DNA of 64,000 bases from an uncultured Dorea sp. (GCA_900550865.1 URTM01000001.1:1-64000); one strand, 5' to 3'; numbered from the stretch's first letter, positions 42,459 to 50,360 are shown. Program-made: numbers and translations. Notes: generated by a model not told the origin, from the sequence alone.

Positions 42459-43835
42459 TTGGCTGCACACACACACTCATCAAACATCAAAGTATATCAA
42501 AAGAAAAAACATTTTAATATTGGACTCATCATTTTTGGTGTGATATTTATTTATCTTGTCATAACAGTACTGATGTATCTGACAGAAAAACATATTTCCG
42601 TTTATGAAGTCCGTGAAGGATCTATTTTAAGAGATAATTCTTACACAGGACTTGCGCTTCGCAATGAAACGATCATCCGTTCCAAAGACAATGGATATGT
42701 TAATTACTTTGTATCCTCCGGAAGTAAAGTCGGTGCAAAAACACAGATTTATTCTCTTTCCGCCCAGAAACTTCAATTCGACTCGAAAACGAAAAACGGT
42801 CAGAAACTGACTTCCAGCGAACAGAATAATATCCGGCAGAAGACACAGACTTTCTGTGAAAATTATTCTGACAACAGTTTTAGTGATGTCTATACCTTAA
42901 GAAATAATATTTCAAGCGTACTGGATGGTAAATCTAATCAAAACCGTCAGGCACAGCTTGCTACCCTGACTGATAGCGACACAGACGCGATTCAGGTTTT
43001 TTCGGCTGATTCTGATGGCATTATATGTTATTATGTAGATGGTTTTGAAAAAACAACTGCTGACGATGTAACACCTGATATGCTAAACAAAGAAAATTAC
43101 AACAAAAAAGAACAGAAAAATAATACAAAGATCAAGTCTGGTGCACCAGTGTACAAATTAGTCAAAGATGATGACTGGACTCTGATTATTCCACTGACCG
43201 GACAGGCGGCAAAAGAACTGAAAGATTCTTCCAGTGTTCAGGTACGTTTTCCAAAAGATAACGAGACTATGACTGCAGCGTTTTCCATGAAGAAAGTAAA
43301 AGGTACATATCTCGGATATCTTGCATTTGATAACTCCATGATCCGTTATGCTCAGGATCGTTTTGTCGACGTGGAACTGATTCTGGAAGATCAGACAGGA
43401 CTTAAAATTCCGAAATCTGCCGTTACAACCAAAGATTTCTATGTTATTCCGGAAGATTATCTTACCCAGGGTGGAAACAGTAACAGTACGGGTGTGCTAA
43501 TCGATACCGGGAAGGAAAACGCTGAATTTCAGACAGTCAATATTTATTACCGTGATCCATCAACAGGAGCTGTTTATGTTGATCCGGATGATTTTGAAAA
43601 AAATACAACATTAAGGAAATCCGGTTCTTCGGATACCTGTCAGTTAACAGAGACCAAGCAATTGAAGGGCGTTTATAATATCAACCGTGGATATGCCGTA
43701 TTCCGTCAGGTGCAGATCTTATGTGAAAGTGATGAGTATTACATTGTACAAAGTGGCGATGATTATGGTCTTTCCAATTATGATCATATTGCATTGACCG
43801 GAAAAGATGTACAGGAAGGCGATGTGATCTCTTAA
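42459..43835 (+). CDS. HlyD-like periplasmic-adaptor-family membrane protein
   Basis: A 458-residue protein with one transmembrane segment at about residues 23-42 (FNIGLIIFGVIFIYLVITVLMYL) and a large outside domain. The start of the outer part contains a lipoyl-like half-motif (GYVNYFVSSGSKVGAKTQIYSL), which resembles HlyD/biotinyl-lipoyl adaptor folds. A central helical stretch follows, then a beta-barrel-like region (GAPVYKLVKDDDWTLIIPL, then LGYLAFDNSMI). No transporter is adjacent. It is a TTG start with ATAGGAGG at 42443-42450, and it is followed by yggS-sepF. A role in envelope assembly or division is only inferred from position. Confidence 0.72.
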   Translation: MAAHTHSSNIKVYQKKKHFNIGLIIFGVIFIYLVITVLMYLTEKHISVYEVREGSILRDNSYTGLALRNETIIRSKDNGYVNYFVSSGSKVGAKTQIYSLSAQKLQFDSKTKNGQKLTSSEQNNIRQKTQTFCENYSDNSFSDVYTLRNNISSVLDGKSNQNRQAQLATLTDSDTDAIQVFSADSDGIICYYVDGFEKTTADDVTPDMLNKENYNKKEQKNNTKIKSGAPVYKLVKDDDWTLIIPLTGQAAKELKDSSSVQVRFPKDNETMTAAFSMKKVKGTYLGYLAFDNSMIRYAQDRFVDVELILEDQTGLKIPKSAVTTKDFYVIPEDYLTQGGNSNSTGVLIDTGKENAEFQTVNIYYRDPSTGAVYVDPDDFEKNTTLRKSGSSDTCQLTETKQLKGVYNINRGYAVFRQVQILCESDEYYIVQSGDDYGLSNYDHIALTGKDVQEGDVIS

Positions 43836-43907
43836 ATAGATTCTGCTGCGAAATAAGCAGTTACTGACAATTACCTTTGAGTATGATAAAGAAAAGGAGC
43901 GAAAAAC

Positions 43908-44606
43908 ATGTTAAAAGAAAATCTTGAAAAAGTAGAAGAAAATATTCAGGCCGCATGCGACCGTGCCGGACGTAAAAGAGAAGACGTAACACTGATCGCC
44001 GTCAGTAAAACAAAACCTGTAGAAATGTTACAGGAAGCCTACGATCTGGGTGTCCGCGTAAACGGAGAAAATAAAGCCCAGGAACTTGCCGCCAAATATG
44101 AGGTCCTTCCAAAAGATATTCACTGGCACATGATCGGTCATATGCAACGTAATAAAGTAAAATACATTATCGATAAGGTAGATCTGATCCATTCTGTAGA
44201 TTCTATCCGTCTGGCTGAAACAATTGATAAAGAAGCTGAAAAACACGGTGTGACAGCTAACATACTGATTGAAGTAAACGTAGCAAAAGAAGAAAGTAAG
44301 TTCGGATTAATGCCGGAAGAACTTCCTGCATTTGTAGAACAGATGTCCAAATTCTCACATATAAGAGTGAAAGGACTTATGACAATTGCTCCATTTGTAG
44401 AAAATCCGGAGGAAAATCGCCCTGTTTTTGCTCATTTACGCAAATTATCTGTTGACATCGCAAAGAAAAACATTGATAATATTACTATGAGTATTCTTTC
44501 TATGGGTATGACGAATGACTATCAGGTAGCCATAGAAGAAGGAGCTACCATGGTCCGTGTAGGAACCGGAATCTTCGGAGCACGAGACTATACTCATCAA
44601 GTATAA
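43908..44606 (+). CDS. YggS family pyridoxal phosphate homeostasis protein
   Basis: A 232-residue PLP-binding protein without known enzyme activity (PLPBP family), thought to buffer free PLP. The PLP lysine is in LIAVSKTKPVE. Other family blocks are HMIGHMQRNKVKYI, ILIEVNVAKEESKFGL, GLMTIAPF and LSMGMTNDYQVAIEEGATMVRVGTGIFG. It lies directly upstream of sepF, as ylmE does in B. subtilis. AAAGGAG precedes the ATG. Confidence 0.94.
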   Translation: MLKENLEKVEENIQAACDRAGRKREDVTLIAVSKTKPVEMLQEAYDLGVRVNGENKAQELAAKYEVLPKDIHWHMIGHMQRNKVKYIIDKVDLIHSVDSIRLAETIDKEAEKHGVTANILIEVNVAKEESKFGLMPEELPAFVEQMSKFSHIRVKGLMTIAPFVENPEENRPVFAHLRKLSVDIAKKNIDNITMSILSMGMTNDYQVAIEEGATMVRVGTGIFGARDYTHQV

Positions 44607-44631
44607 ACGGAAGATAGGAGATTTATTAAAA

Positions 44632-45192
44632 ATGGGAGTATTAGATAAGTTCTTAAATATCATGAAGTTAGACGACGGAGACGACGAATACGATGATGAT
44701 GAATTCTTCGACGATGACGAATATGATGATGATTATGAAGAAAAGCCCAAGAGAAGCCTCTTTCATAAACCTGCAAAAGATACTGACAAAGATTTAGACG
44801 AGGAAGAAGATGGGGATTATACAGCACCTGTAAAAACAAAATCTTCATTCTCTAATAATAAAGTAACCCCAATGCGCCAGCCGTCCCGTAGAACTACGGT
44901 TAACATGGAAGTATGTGTAATTAAGCCAACTTCTGTTGAAGATTCCAGAGAGATTACAGAAACCCTCTTAAGCGGACGTACTGTTATCCTGAATCTGGAA
45001 GGACTGGATCTTGAGATCGCACAGCGTATTATTGATTTCACTTCAGGTGCTACATTTGCAATCAGTGGTAACCTGCAGAAAATCTCTAACTACATATTCC
45101 TGGTAACACCTACAAATGTAGATATTTCGGGAGACCTCCAGGATCTGTTGAACACATCTCTGGATTCTTCATCTATGAGGACAAGATTTTAA
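44632..45192 (+). CDS. sepF: Cell division protein SepF
   Basis: A 186-residue SepF, which bundles FtsZ filaments and tethers them to the membrane. The N-terminal amphipathic membrane-binding helix is MGVLDKFLNIMKL. A very acidic linker follows (residues ~15-60, nearly all Asp/Glu with Tyr), then the globular SepF domain (VCVIKPTSVEDSREITETLL, then ILNLEGLDLEIAQRIIDFTSG). The ribosome binding site AGGAGA lies upstream. Confidence 0.94.
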   Translation: MGVLDKFLNIMKLDDGDDEYDDDEFFDDDEYDDDYEEKPKRSLFHKPAKDTDKDLDEEEDGDYTAPVKTKSSFSNNKVTPMRQPSRRTTVNMEVCVIKPTSVEDSREITETLLSGRTVILNLEGLDLEIAQRIIDFTSGATFAISGNLQKISNYIFLVTPTNVDISGDLQDLLNTSLDSSSMRTRF

Positions 45193-45194
45193 TT

Positions 45195-45950
45195 ATGAAC
45201 AAAGAAGAAAGTATGTTACAGAAACGTCTGGTGGAACTTTCCAGACTCGCATATAACAGGGGAATTGTTATATTTTCTGACTTTCTTAATTTGAATGAAC
45301 TGAATATTCTTCATACAACACCGAAAGATATGTTCTTATCACAGTATAAGACTTATGGTGGATATGACTTATCAGAGCGTCAGATGGCTGTATTTCTACC
45401 TGATGCTCTTTATTATGAGTATGAATATCCGATTCAGATAATAGAAGTCAGCTCTTTGAACAGAAAATTTTCGGAAGATCTTACTCATCGTGATTACCTT
45501 GGTGCACTGATGAATCTTGGGATTGAACGTTGTAAGATTGGAGATATTATTGTAGAAGATCAGAAAGCACTGATCTTTGTGAAAGAAGAAATGGCAGAAT
45601 ATGTCGCAGATAACCTGACACAGATCAGACATACCCATGTGAAAACAACGATCGGCACTGATTTTCAGGTTGATTATGAGCCAAGATATGAAGAATTAAA
45701 AGGAACCGTATCATCCGTCCGCCTTGACAGTGTTCTTGCCCTGGCATATCCTTTATCCAGAAGTAAGATTACGGCTCAGATTGAGGCAGGAAAAGTATTC
45801 GTAAATGGAAAACTGATCACCAGCAACGGATACCGGTTAAAAGAGAATGATATCATTTCTGTTCGTAAAATGGGACGTATTTCCTATAACGGAATCCTGT
45901 CAGAGACAAAGAAGGGGCGCTATATGGTTTCTGTACGCAAATATATATAG
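45195..45950 (+). CDS. ylmH: YlmH-like S4-domain RNA-binding protein
   Basis: A 251-residue protein whose C-terminus is an S4 RNA-binding domain (VSSVRLDSVLALAYPLSRSKI, then GKVFVNGKLITSNGYRLKEN). The N-terminal ~170 residues match the YlmH-specific region (FSDFLNLNEL, 'GGYDLSERQMAVFLPD'). YlmH and its relatives associate with 50S subunits carrying stalled peptidyl-tRNA in ribosome quality control. In B. subtilis it follows sepF and ylmG; here ylmG is absent and ylmH starts 2 bases after sepF. Confidence 0.92.
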   Translation: MNKEESMLQKRLVELSRLAYNRGIVIFSDFLNLNELNILHTTPKDMFLSQYKTYGGYDLSERQMAVFLPDALYYEYEYPIQIIEVSSLNRKFSEDLTHRDYLGALMNLGIERCKIGDIIVEDQKALIFVKEEMAEYVADNLTQIRHTHVKTTIGTDFQVDYEPRYEELKGTVSSVRLDSVLALAYPLSRSKITAQIEAGKVFVNGKLITSNGYRLKENDIISVRKMGRISYNGILSETKKGRYMVSVRKYI

Positions 45951-46000
45951 TTTTGTACTATGGATTTCAAAAATTCACAGTATGATCAGCAAGGAGCATC

Positions 46001-46513
46001 ATGAACACAAATACCAAACGCATCACACATTATATAACAGCACTGATCAGCATTGCTGTACTGGTATTCATTGACCAGTTTACCAAATCTCTTGTTGTAG
46101 CACATCTGAAAGACCAGCCGGCTTATGTACTGATCAGAAATGTATTCCAGTTAGAATACCTGGAAAACAGAGGTGCCGCTTTCGGTGTACTGCAAAACCA
46201 AAGAGTTTTCTTTTACATCAGTGTAATCGTGATCACAGCAGCTGTGATCTGGTTCTACAGCAAAGTACCTATGGAGAAAAAATACCTGCCGCTTCGTATC
46301 TGCGCAGTATTGATCATCGGCGGAGCTTTCGGTAACTGTATTGACCGTATCCGCCTGAATTATGTAGTCGATTTTCTCTATTTCAAGTTAATCGACTTTC
46401 CGATCTTTAATGTTGCGGATATCTATGTTACGGTTGCAGCATTTCTGTTAATTATATTAATACTTGTTTACTATAAGGAGGAAGACCTTGAAAGAATTTT
46501 CCATCGATCATAA
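46001..46513 (+). CDS. lspA: Lipoprotein signal peptidase LspA
   Basis: A 170-residue aspartic membrane peptidase (signal peptidase II) that cleaves prolipoproteins after lipidation. It has four transmembrane segments. The catalytic aspartates are Asp115 in FGNCIDR and Asp140 in FNVADIY, and the conserved LEYLENRGAAFG block lies between the first two segments. AGCAAGGAG precedes the ATG. The 3' end overlaps the pseudouridine synthase start by 26 bases, the standard lspA-rluD-type pairing in Firmicutes. Confidence 0.96.
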   Translation: MNTNTKRITHYITALISIAVLVFIDQFTKSLVVAHLKDQPAYVLIRNVFQLEYLENRGAAFGVLQNQRVFFYISVIVITAAVIWFYSKVPMEKKYLPLRICAVLIIGGAFGNCIDRIRLNYVVDFLYFKLIDFPIFNVADIYVTVAAFLLIILILVYYKEEDLERIFHRS

Positions 46514-47408
46514 TACCGACGGCCAGCGGATCGACCGCTATCTTTCCGAACAGTTTGAAGACAGATCGAGATCCTATATTCAGAAAATCATCAAAGACGG
46601 ATATGTAAAAGTAAACCAGAAGCCTGTAAAATCCAATTACAGGCTTTCTTTTGATGACAGGGTAGAAGTTACCCTTCCGGAGGCAAAAGAGCCGGATATC
46701 GAGCCTGAGGATATTCCACTGGATATCTTATATGAAGATCAGGATATCATCATCATCAACAAGCCGAAACAGATGGTTGTACATCCTGCGCCGGGGCATT
46801 ACAGCGGAACACTGGTCAATGCACTTATGTATCATTGTGGTAATGAACTGTCCGGTATCAACGGCTGCATGCGCCCGGGAATCGTTCACCGCATCGATAT
46901 GGACACCACCGGTTCCTTAGTTGTCTGCAAGAACGACAAAGCGCACCAGAGCCTTTCCGAGCAATTAAAAGTGCATTCTATCCGCCGTATCTATGTTGCG
47001 ATCGTACATGGCAATATCAAAGAAGATTCCGGCACAGTCAACGCACCGATCGGCCGTCATCCGACAGACCGTAAGAAGATGAGCACACACTGTAAAAACG
47101 GACGGGAAGCCATTACACACTACAAAGTTCTGGAGCGCTTCGGAGATTATACCTATATCCAGTGTGAACTTGAGACCGGACGAACCCATCAAATCCGTGT
47201 CCACATGGCAAGCATTGGACATCCTCTGGTCGGAGACGAAGTCTATGGACCAAAAAAATGTCCTTTCAAAGGATTGCTGGGACAGACTTTGCATGCACGT
47301 ACTCTTGGTATCATTCACCCGTCTACAGGAGAATATCTGGAAGTCAACGCACCGCTTCCGGAATATTTTGTTGAACTATTAGACAGACTAAGGAATATTT
47401 ATAGTTAA
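46488..47408 (+). CDS. RluA-family 23S rRNA pseudouridine synthase
   Basis: A 306-residue pseudouridine synthase of the RluA/RluD group. An N-terminal S4 domain (QRIDRYLSEQFEDRSRSYIQKII) is followed by the catalytic domain with Asp137 in HRIDMDTTGS. Other conserved parts are INKPKQMVVHPAPGH and LETGRTHQIRVHMASIGHPLVGD. The start is TTG 46488 because AAGGAGG (46475-46481) lies 6 bases upstream. It is probably coupled to lspA. The exact target uridines cannot be read from sequence. Confidence 0.93.
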   Translation: MKEFSIDHNTDGQRIDRYLSEQFEDRSRSYIQKIIKDGYVKVNQKPVKSNYRLSFDDRVEVTLPEAKEPDIEPEDIPLDILYEDQDIIIINKPKQMVVHPAPGHYSGTLVNALMYHCGNELSGINGCMRPGIVHRIDMDTTGSLVVCKNDKAHQSLSEQLKVHSIRRIYVAIVHGNIKEDSGTVNAPIGRHPTDRKKMSTHCKNGREAITHYKVLERFGDYTYIQCELETGRTHQIRVHMASIGHPLVGDEVYGPKKCPFKGLLGQTLHARTLGIIHPSTGEYLEVNAPLPEYFVELLDRLRNIYS

Positions 47409-47423
47409 ATTATGAGAAAATTC

Positions 47424-47452
47424 TATACATTTTTCTGAGTTTGCTGTATAAT
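47424..47452 (+). promoter_or_regulatory. Promoter of the cytidylate kinase-like gene
   Basis: TATACA at 47424-47429, a 17-base spacer and consensus TATAAT at 47447-47452. The start codon is 37 bases after the -10. Confidence 0.65.
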
Positions 47453-47488
47453 ATGTTTATATTAATTTTGTTTAGGAGCGTGATTTAT

Positions 47489-48133
47489 ATGGCAAAGACA
47501 AATACAATCATTACAATCGGCCGTGAATATGGTAGTGCTGGACGCCAGATCGGATATAAGGTTGCAGAAGATCTCGGAATCAAATTATATGACAGGGAAA
47601 TGTTGGAGCGTGCAGCGAAGGAAAGTGGTATCTGCGAAGAGCTTTTCGAGACACATGATGAAAAACCTACGAACAGCTTTCTGTATTCTCTGGTCATGGA
47701 TTCTTATTCATTCGGATATCCATCATCCAGCTATACAGACATGCCGATCAACCATAAAATCTTTCTTGCACAGTTCGACACCATCCGCAAGATTGCATCG
47801 GAAGGTCCTTGTATTCTCGTCGGACGCTGTGCAGACTATGCACTGGAAGAGTTCGACAATGTCTTAAGCGTATTCATTCATGCTGATATGGATGCAAGAG
47901 TTCGCAGAATCGCACGCATCTATGATCTGACCGACGCAAAAGCAAAAGATCTGATCAAAAAGACAGATAAAAGACGTTCCAGCTATTATAACTATTACAG
48001 CAATAAAAAGTGGGGTGCTGCTGAAAGCTATAATATCTGTCTGGACAGTTCCCTTCTTGGAATTGACGGAACAGCAAAAGCAATCGAACAGTTAGTAGAA
48101 TTAAAAGAAAGTATTACAGACAGAAAATTGTAA
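47489..48133 (+). CDS. Cytidylate kinase-like family protein
   Basis: A 214-residue P-loop protein of the cytidylate kinase-like family (PF13189-like). The N-terminus ITIGREYGSAGRQIGYKVAEDL is the diagnostic divergent P-loop. 'PCILVGRCADYAL' is the second conserved block, and the basic 'KRRSSYYNYYSNKKWG' resembles the lid. This family differs from true Cmk, and its phosphate acceptor is unknown. ATG 47489 is chosen because TTAGGAG lies upstream and the earlier in-frame TTG at 47441 would precede the -10 box. Confidence 0.88.
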   Translation: MAKTNTIITIGREYGSAGRQIGYKVAEDLGIKLYDREMLERAAKESGICEELFETHDEKPTNSFLYSLVMDSYSFGYPSSSYTDMPINHKIFLAQFDTIRKIASEGPCILVGRCADYALEEFDNVLSVFIHADMDARVRRIARIYDLTDAKAKDLIKKTDKRRSSYYNYYSNKKWGAAESYNICLDSSLLGIDGTAKAIEQLVELKESITDRKL

Positions 48134-48135
48134 TA

Positions 48136-48186
48136 AAAACTCTGACATAGAATAAACACTAAGTGAATTCTGTGTCAGAGTTTTTT
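48136..48186. terminator. Bidirectional terminator between the CMP kinase-like gene and the recombinase
   Basis: An 18-position stem (48136-48153 with 48167-48184, one G-T pair) with a 13-base loop. T6 follows on the + strand, and a T-run lies on the - strand as well. It can serve both converging genes. Confidence 0.9.
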
Positions 48187-48259
48187 ATGCCAAAGCCTCA
48201 GAAAATAATATAGCTTGAATCTATATATCTATATATTTTAATCTGTATATCCCAATAGC

Positions 48260-49360
48260 TTATAATTCCCGCAATTTAACTGCAGAAGCAGCTTTACGGC
48301 GCCGGTTATCATCAATCGCAGCATAGTGTTTTTTCGTCGTATTAACGTCTTTGTGTCCTAAGACATCTGCCACCAGATAAATATCCCCTGTCTCTTTATA
48401 GAGAGAAGTACCATATGTACTGCGCAATTTATGAGGTGTGATCTTTTTGTTCGGTGTCACCTGTCTGGCATATTTTTTCACCATGTTTTCAACTGCCTGA
48501 ACACCCATACGTTTTCTCTGCGTCGATAAGAACAACGCCTGTTCATGGCCGGGGAGGGGAGTAGCTGCCTCACGATCACCTGTTATGTAATTTTCAAGTG
48601 CTTCCGCAACCTCATCACCAAAATATACAACCATCTGATTTCCGCCTTTTCTGGTGACCATAATTCCATTATTCTTAAAATCCACATCCTTCAGATCCAG
48701 TCCGACGCATTCGGATACACGGATACCGGTTCCTAATAATAGCGTAAGAATCGCAATGTCACGGTCACGCGTTTTTTTATAGTAATTCAGTGCCTGTCCG
48801 GTCAGATGTTCGCCTGCACATTCCACAAAATCTAATAACAATGCAACCTCATCAGTATCCAGACGTATGATTGCTTTCTCGTGCAGCTTTGGCATATCCA
48901 CCAGGAGTGTCGGATTCTTCTGTATGATCTGGTGTTTGAAATAATATCCGTAAAAGCTTCTAAGAGCCGACATTTTACGAGCCAGACCTTTTTCTCCATT
49001 GGTGATCAGTTCACCGTCCTCGTCACGCTTGTATACTTTCAGATATTCGAGATATTCCTCGATATCTACAGGTTCAAGATTTTCAAGATCCTGAGGGGTA
49101 AATCTGTCCATCGTATAATTCTTGTATACAGGATTATTTTCCATAAGGAAATGAAAGAACACGCGGATGTCATAAGCATAGTTAATACGGGTACGCGCTG
49201 ATGATTTTGGTTCCATAGCACGGAAATAGTCCTTAACAAAAGGCGGCAAGGTCTTTAAAACCTCACGGAGCCGTAACGTCTGGTCGATCTGACTCTGTTC
49301 ATGATAATTGTGCGGCTTGTTTGATGATGTATTGGTTAAATTCGTAGATGAATCAATCAT
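48260..49360 (-). CDS. Tyrosine recombinase, XerS/XerC-like
   Basis: A 366-residue tyrosine recombinase. The N-terminal SAM-like core-binding domain spans about residues 25-160. The catalytic residues are visible: Arg in GTGIRVSECVGLDL, Lys in VTRKGGNQ, His and Arg in HKLRSTYGTSLY, His in LGHKDVNTTKKHY and the nucleophile Tyr at the end of that motif. Length and the late 'TTKKHYAAIDDNRRRKAA' tail fit single-recombinase XerS-like enzymes for chromosome dimer resolution better than phage integrases. No phage genes are nearby. The ATG at 49360 follows AGGAGG. A canonical dif site was not recognised. Confidence 0.85.
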   Translation of the reverse strand: MIDSSTNLTNTSSNKPHNYHEQSQIDQTLRLREVLKTLPPFVKDYFRAMEPKSSARTRINYAYDIRVFFHFLMENNPVYKNYTMDRFTPQDLENLEPVDIEEYLEYLKVYKRDEDGELITNGEKGLARKMSALRSFYGYYFKHQIIQKNPTLLVDMPKLHEKAIIRLDTDEVALLLDFVECAGEHLTGQALNYYKKTRDRDIAILTLLLGTGIRVSECVGLDLKDVDFKNNGIMVTRKGGNQMVVYFGDEVAEALENYITGDREAATPLPGHEQALFLSTQRKRMGVQAVENMVKKYARQVTPNKKITPHKLRSTYGTSLYKETGDIYLVADVLGHKDVNTTKKHYAAIDDNRRRKAASAVKLREL

Positions 49361-49422
49361 ATAATAATAGAACCTCCTGATTAAAAAATAAAACATAATA
49401 TAAATATCTTAAAATCAATATA

Positions 49423-49451
49423 ATTATAGCAGAATCGGTCTTTTTCGTCTA
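49423..49451 (-). promoter_or_regulatory. Promoter of the tyrosine recombinase gene
   Basis: On the - strand TAGACG (49446-49451) and consensus TATAAT (49423-49428) are 17 bases apart, with an extended TGC before the -10. The first of two direct repeats covers the -35 and the upper spacer. Confidence 0.6.
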
Positions 49452-49486
49452 TATCTTTTGGAAAAATCGGTATTTGTCGTATAGAT
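49433..49486. repeat. Two 22-bp direct repeats at the recombinase promoter
   Basis: The units are 49433-49454 and 49465-49486. They share 18 of 22 bases, beginning AATCGGT, and their starts are 32 bp apart, close to three helical turns. The first overlaps the -35 region and the second lies upstream, so they look like tandem operator sites. Recombination-site arms are an alternative. Confidence 0.6.
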
Positions 49487-49568
49487 GTCAATCACTTGAA
49501 CCAAACACTCTCTACACAGATTTTCATATTTATCATCCTGTGCCATCATCTATCGGCTTCCTATAATT
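49487..49568. other. Intergenic region between the recombinase and the YneA-like gene
   Basis: The gene-free span from 49361 to 49698 contains the recombinase promoter, the two direct repeats and the terminator of the YneA-like gene. I see nothing else in 49487-49568 or in 49610-49698. Confidence 0.5.
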
Positions 49569-49609
49569 AATAAAAAATGGCAATGAACTACTATCTTTCA
49601 TTCATTGCC
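49569..49609 (-). terminator. Terminator of the YneA-like gene
   Basis: GGCAATGAA (49579-49587) and TTCATTGCC (49601-49609) form a perfect 9-bp stem with a 13-base loop. On the - strand it is followed by ATTTTTTATT. Confidence 0.8.
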
Positions 49610-49698
49610 GTGGGTGAGTATAATATATATAAGCCTTTCAGCATATATATCGAAATGATTCTGTTTTGAAGAATTCTTTGATTTCATCAATGCCTTAA

Positions 49699-50145
49699 TT
49701 ATCTGTAATCATAATATGGAACGGTCAGATACTGGCTGTCCTGAATCTGATCAGAAGAAAGCTTATTGATCTTTTTCACTTCTGTAATATAGTCACTGAC
49801 AGATTCATAATCATCCGCCATATATTCCTCTGCAATGTTCCACAGAGTATCTCCGGAATGGATCTGAATGCTTTTATAATACTTACATCTTACCTGATCA
49901 TCCTTGGCATTATCGTGTGCACTCACAAGACCGCTTCCATAAAAAGCACTGAGTCCAAGAATCATAATTAAAGAAAACATACCAACAAATAACTTCTTCA
50001 CATGTACACTTCTTTTTCTCCGTCTGCTTGCTCTGTTATAACCAGGGTAATTGCTTTCCTCGCCGTTGTTCTTACTGAAGTTTTCTCCAGTGATATTACT
50101 AATATTTCCGCTAATGCTTTCCATATACATTCTCTTTGTATTCAT
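49699..50145 (-). CDS. YneA-like LysM protein, SOS-inducible division inhibitor candidate
   Basis: A 148-residue protein divergent from lexA. A ~50-residue polar cytoplasmic part ends in a basic stretch (RASRRRKRSVHVKK), then one transmembrane segment (LFVGMFSLIMILGLSAFYGS), then an outside LysM domain (IQIHSGDTLWNIAEEYMADD, then KINKLSSDQIQDSQYLTVP). B. subtilis YneA has the same layout, lies divergent to lexA and blocks division during SOS; the long N-terminal part here is unusual. ATG 50145 is chosen because GGAGGGG lies 6 bases upstream and itself includes the alternative ATG at 50160. LexA-type boxes overlap its promoter. Confidence 0.82.
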   Translation of the reverse strand: MNTKRMYMESISGNISNITGENFSKNNGEESNYPGYNRASRRRKRSVHVKKLFVGMFSLIMILGLSAFYGSGLVSAHDNAKDDQVRCKYYKSIQIHSGDTLWNIAEEYMADDYESVSDYITEVKKINKLSSDQIQDSQYLTVPYYDYR

Positions 50146-50183
50146 CTCGTGCCCCTCCATTTATTCTTCAAAACAGTTGTGTG

Positions 50184-50197
50184 CGAACATTTGTTCT
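50184..50197. promoter_or_regulatory. LexA box 1
   Basis: CGAACATTTGTTCT contains a perfect GAAC-N4-GTTC palindrome, fitting the Gram-positive SOS box CGAAC-N4-GTTCG. It is downstream of the yneA-like -10, around its transcription start. Confidence 0.85.
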
Positions 50198-50208
50198 TTG
50201 CAACATTT

Positions 50209-50237
50209 ATTATACGATTCGAACAAACGTTTGTCAA
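50209..50237 (-). promoter_or_regulatory. Consensus promoter of the YneA-like gene
   Basis: On the - strand TTGACA (50232-50237) and TATAAT (50209-50214) are separated by exactly 17 bases, a perfect vegetative promoter. LexA box 2 fills its spacer, so it should be silent unless LexA is cleaved. Confidence 0.9.
50220..50233. promoter_or_regulatory. LexA box 2
   Basis: CGAACAAACGTTTG matches the Bacillus/Clostridium SOS box CGAACRNRYGTTYG at every specified position. It lies between the -35 and -10 of the yneA-like gene. Confidence 0.9.
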
Positions 50238-50256
50238 TAGATTCTGCCGTATATTT

Positions 50257-50270
50257 CGAACATATTTTCT
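50257..50270. promoter_or_regulatory. LexA box 3 (degenerate)
   Basis: CGAACATATTTTCT has an intact CGAAC half and a weak second half. It abuts box 4, their centres being 13 bp apart. Confidence 0.55.
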
Positions 50271-50283
50271 AAACATCTGTTTG
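50270..50283. promoter_or_regulatory. LexA box 4 at the lexA -35
   Basis: TAAACATCTGTTTG has a symmetric AAAC-N4-GTTT core. It overlaps the first bases of the lexA -35 (TTGCGT at 50281), as expected for autorepression. Confidence 0.75.
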
Positions 50284-50309
50284 CGTTTTCTTATATACTG
50301 TGTTATCAT
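50281..50309 (+). promoter_or_regulatory. lexA promoter
   Basis: TTGCGT at 50281-50286, a 17-base spacer and TATCAT at 50304-50309, giving a leader of about 45 bases before the ATG at 50361. Confidence 0.65.
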
Positions 50310-50360
50310 TAACTATATAAAAATTAACGGAACCCAATCCCATTTAAGGAGGACATATAT

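Noticed and set aside
47441..47488. Longer N-terminus for the cytidylate-kinase-like protein
   Set aside because: The frame begins upstream of the TATAAT at 47447-47452; ATG 47489 has TTAGGAG upstream and gives the normal P-loop position.
48260..49360. Phage or integrative element integrase
   Set aside because: No phage, conjugation or excisionase genes or attachment-like duplications are present, both neighbours are housekeeping genes, and its length fits chromosomal Xer enzymes.
49361..49698. dif recombination site near the Xer-like gene
   Set aside because: The direct repeats are not two inverted 11-bp arms around a 6-bp core, and I could not match a known dif consensus.
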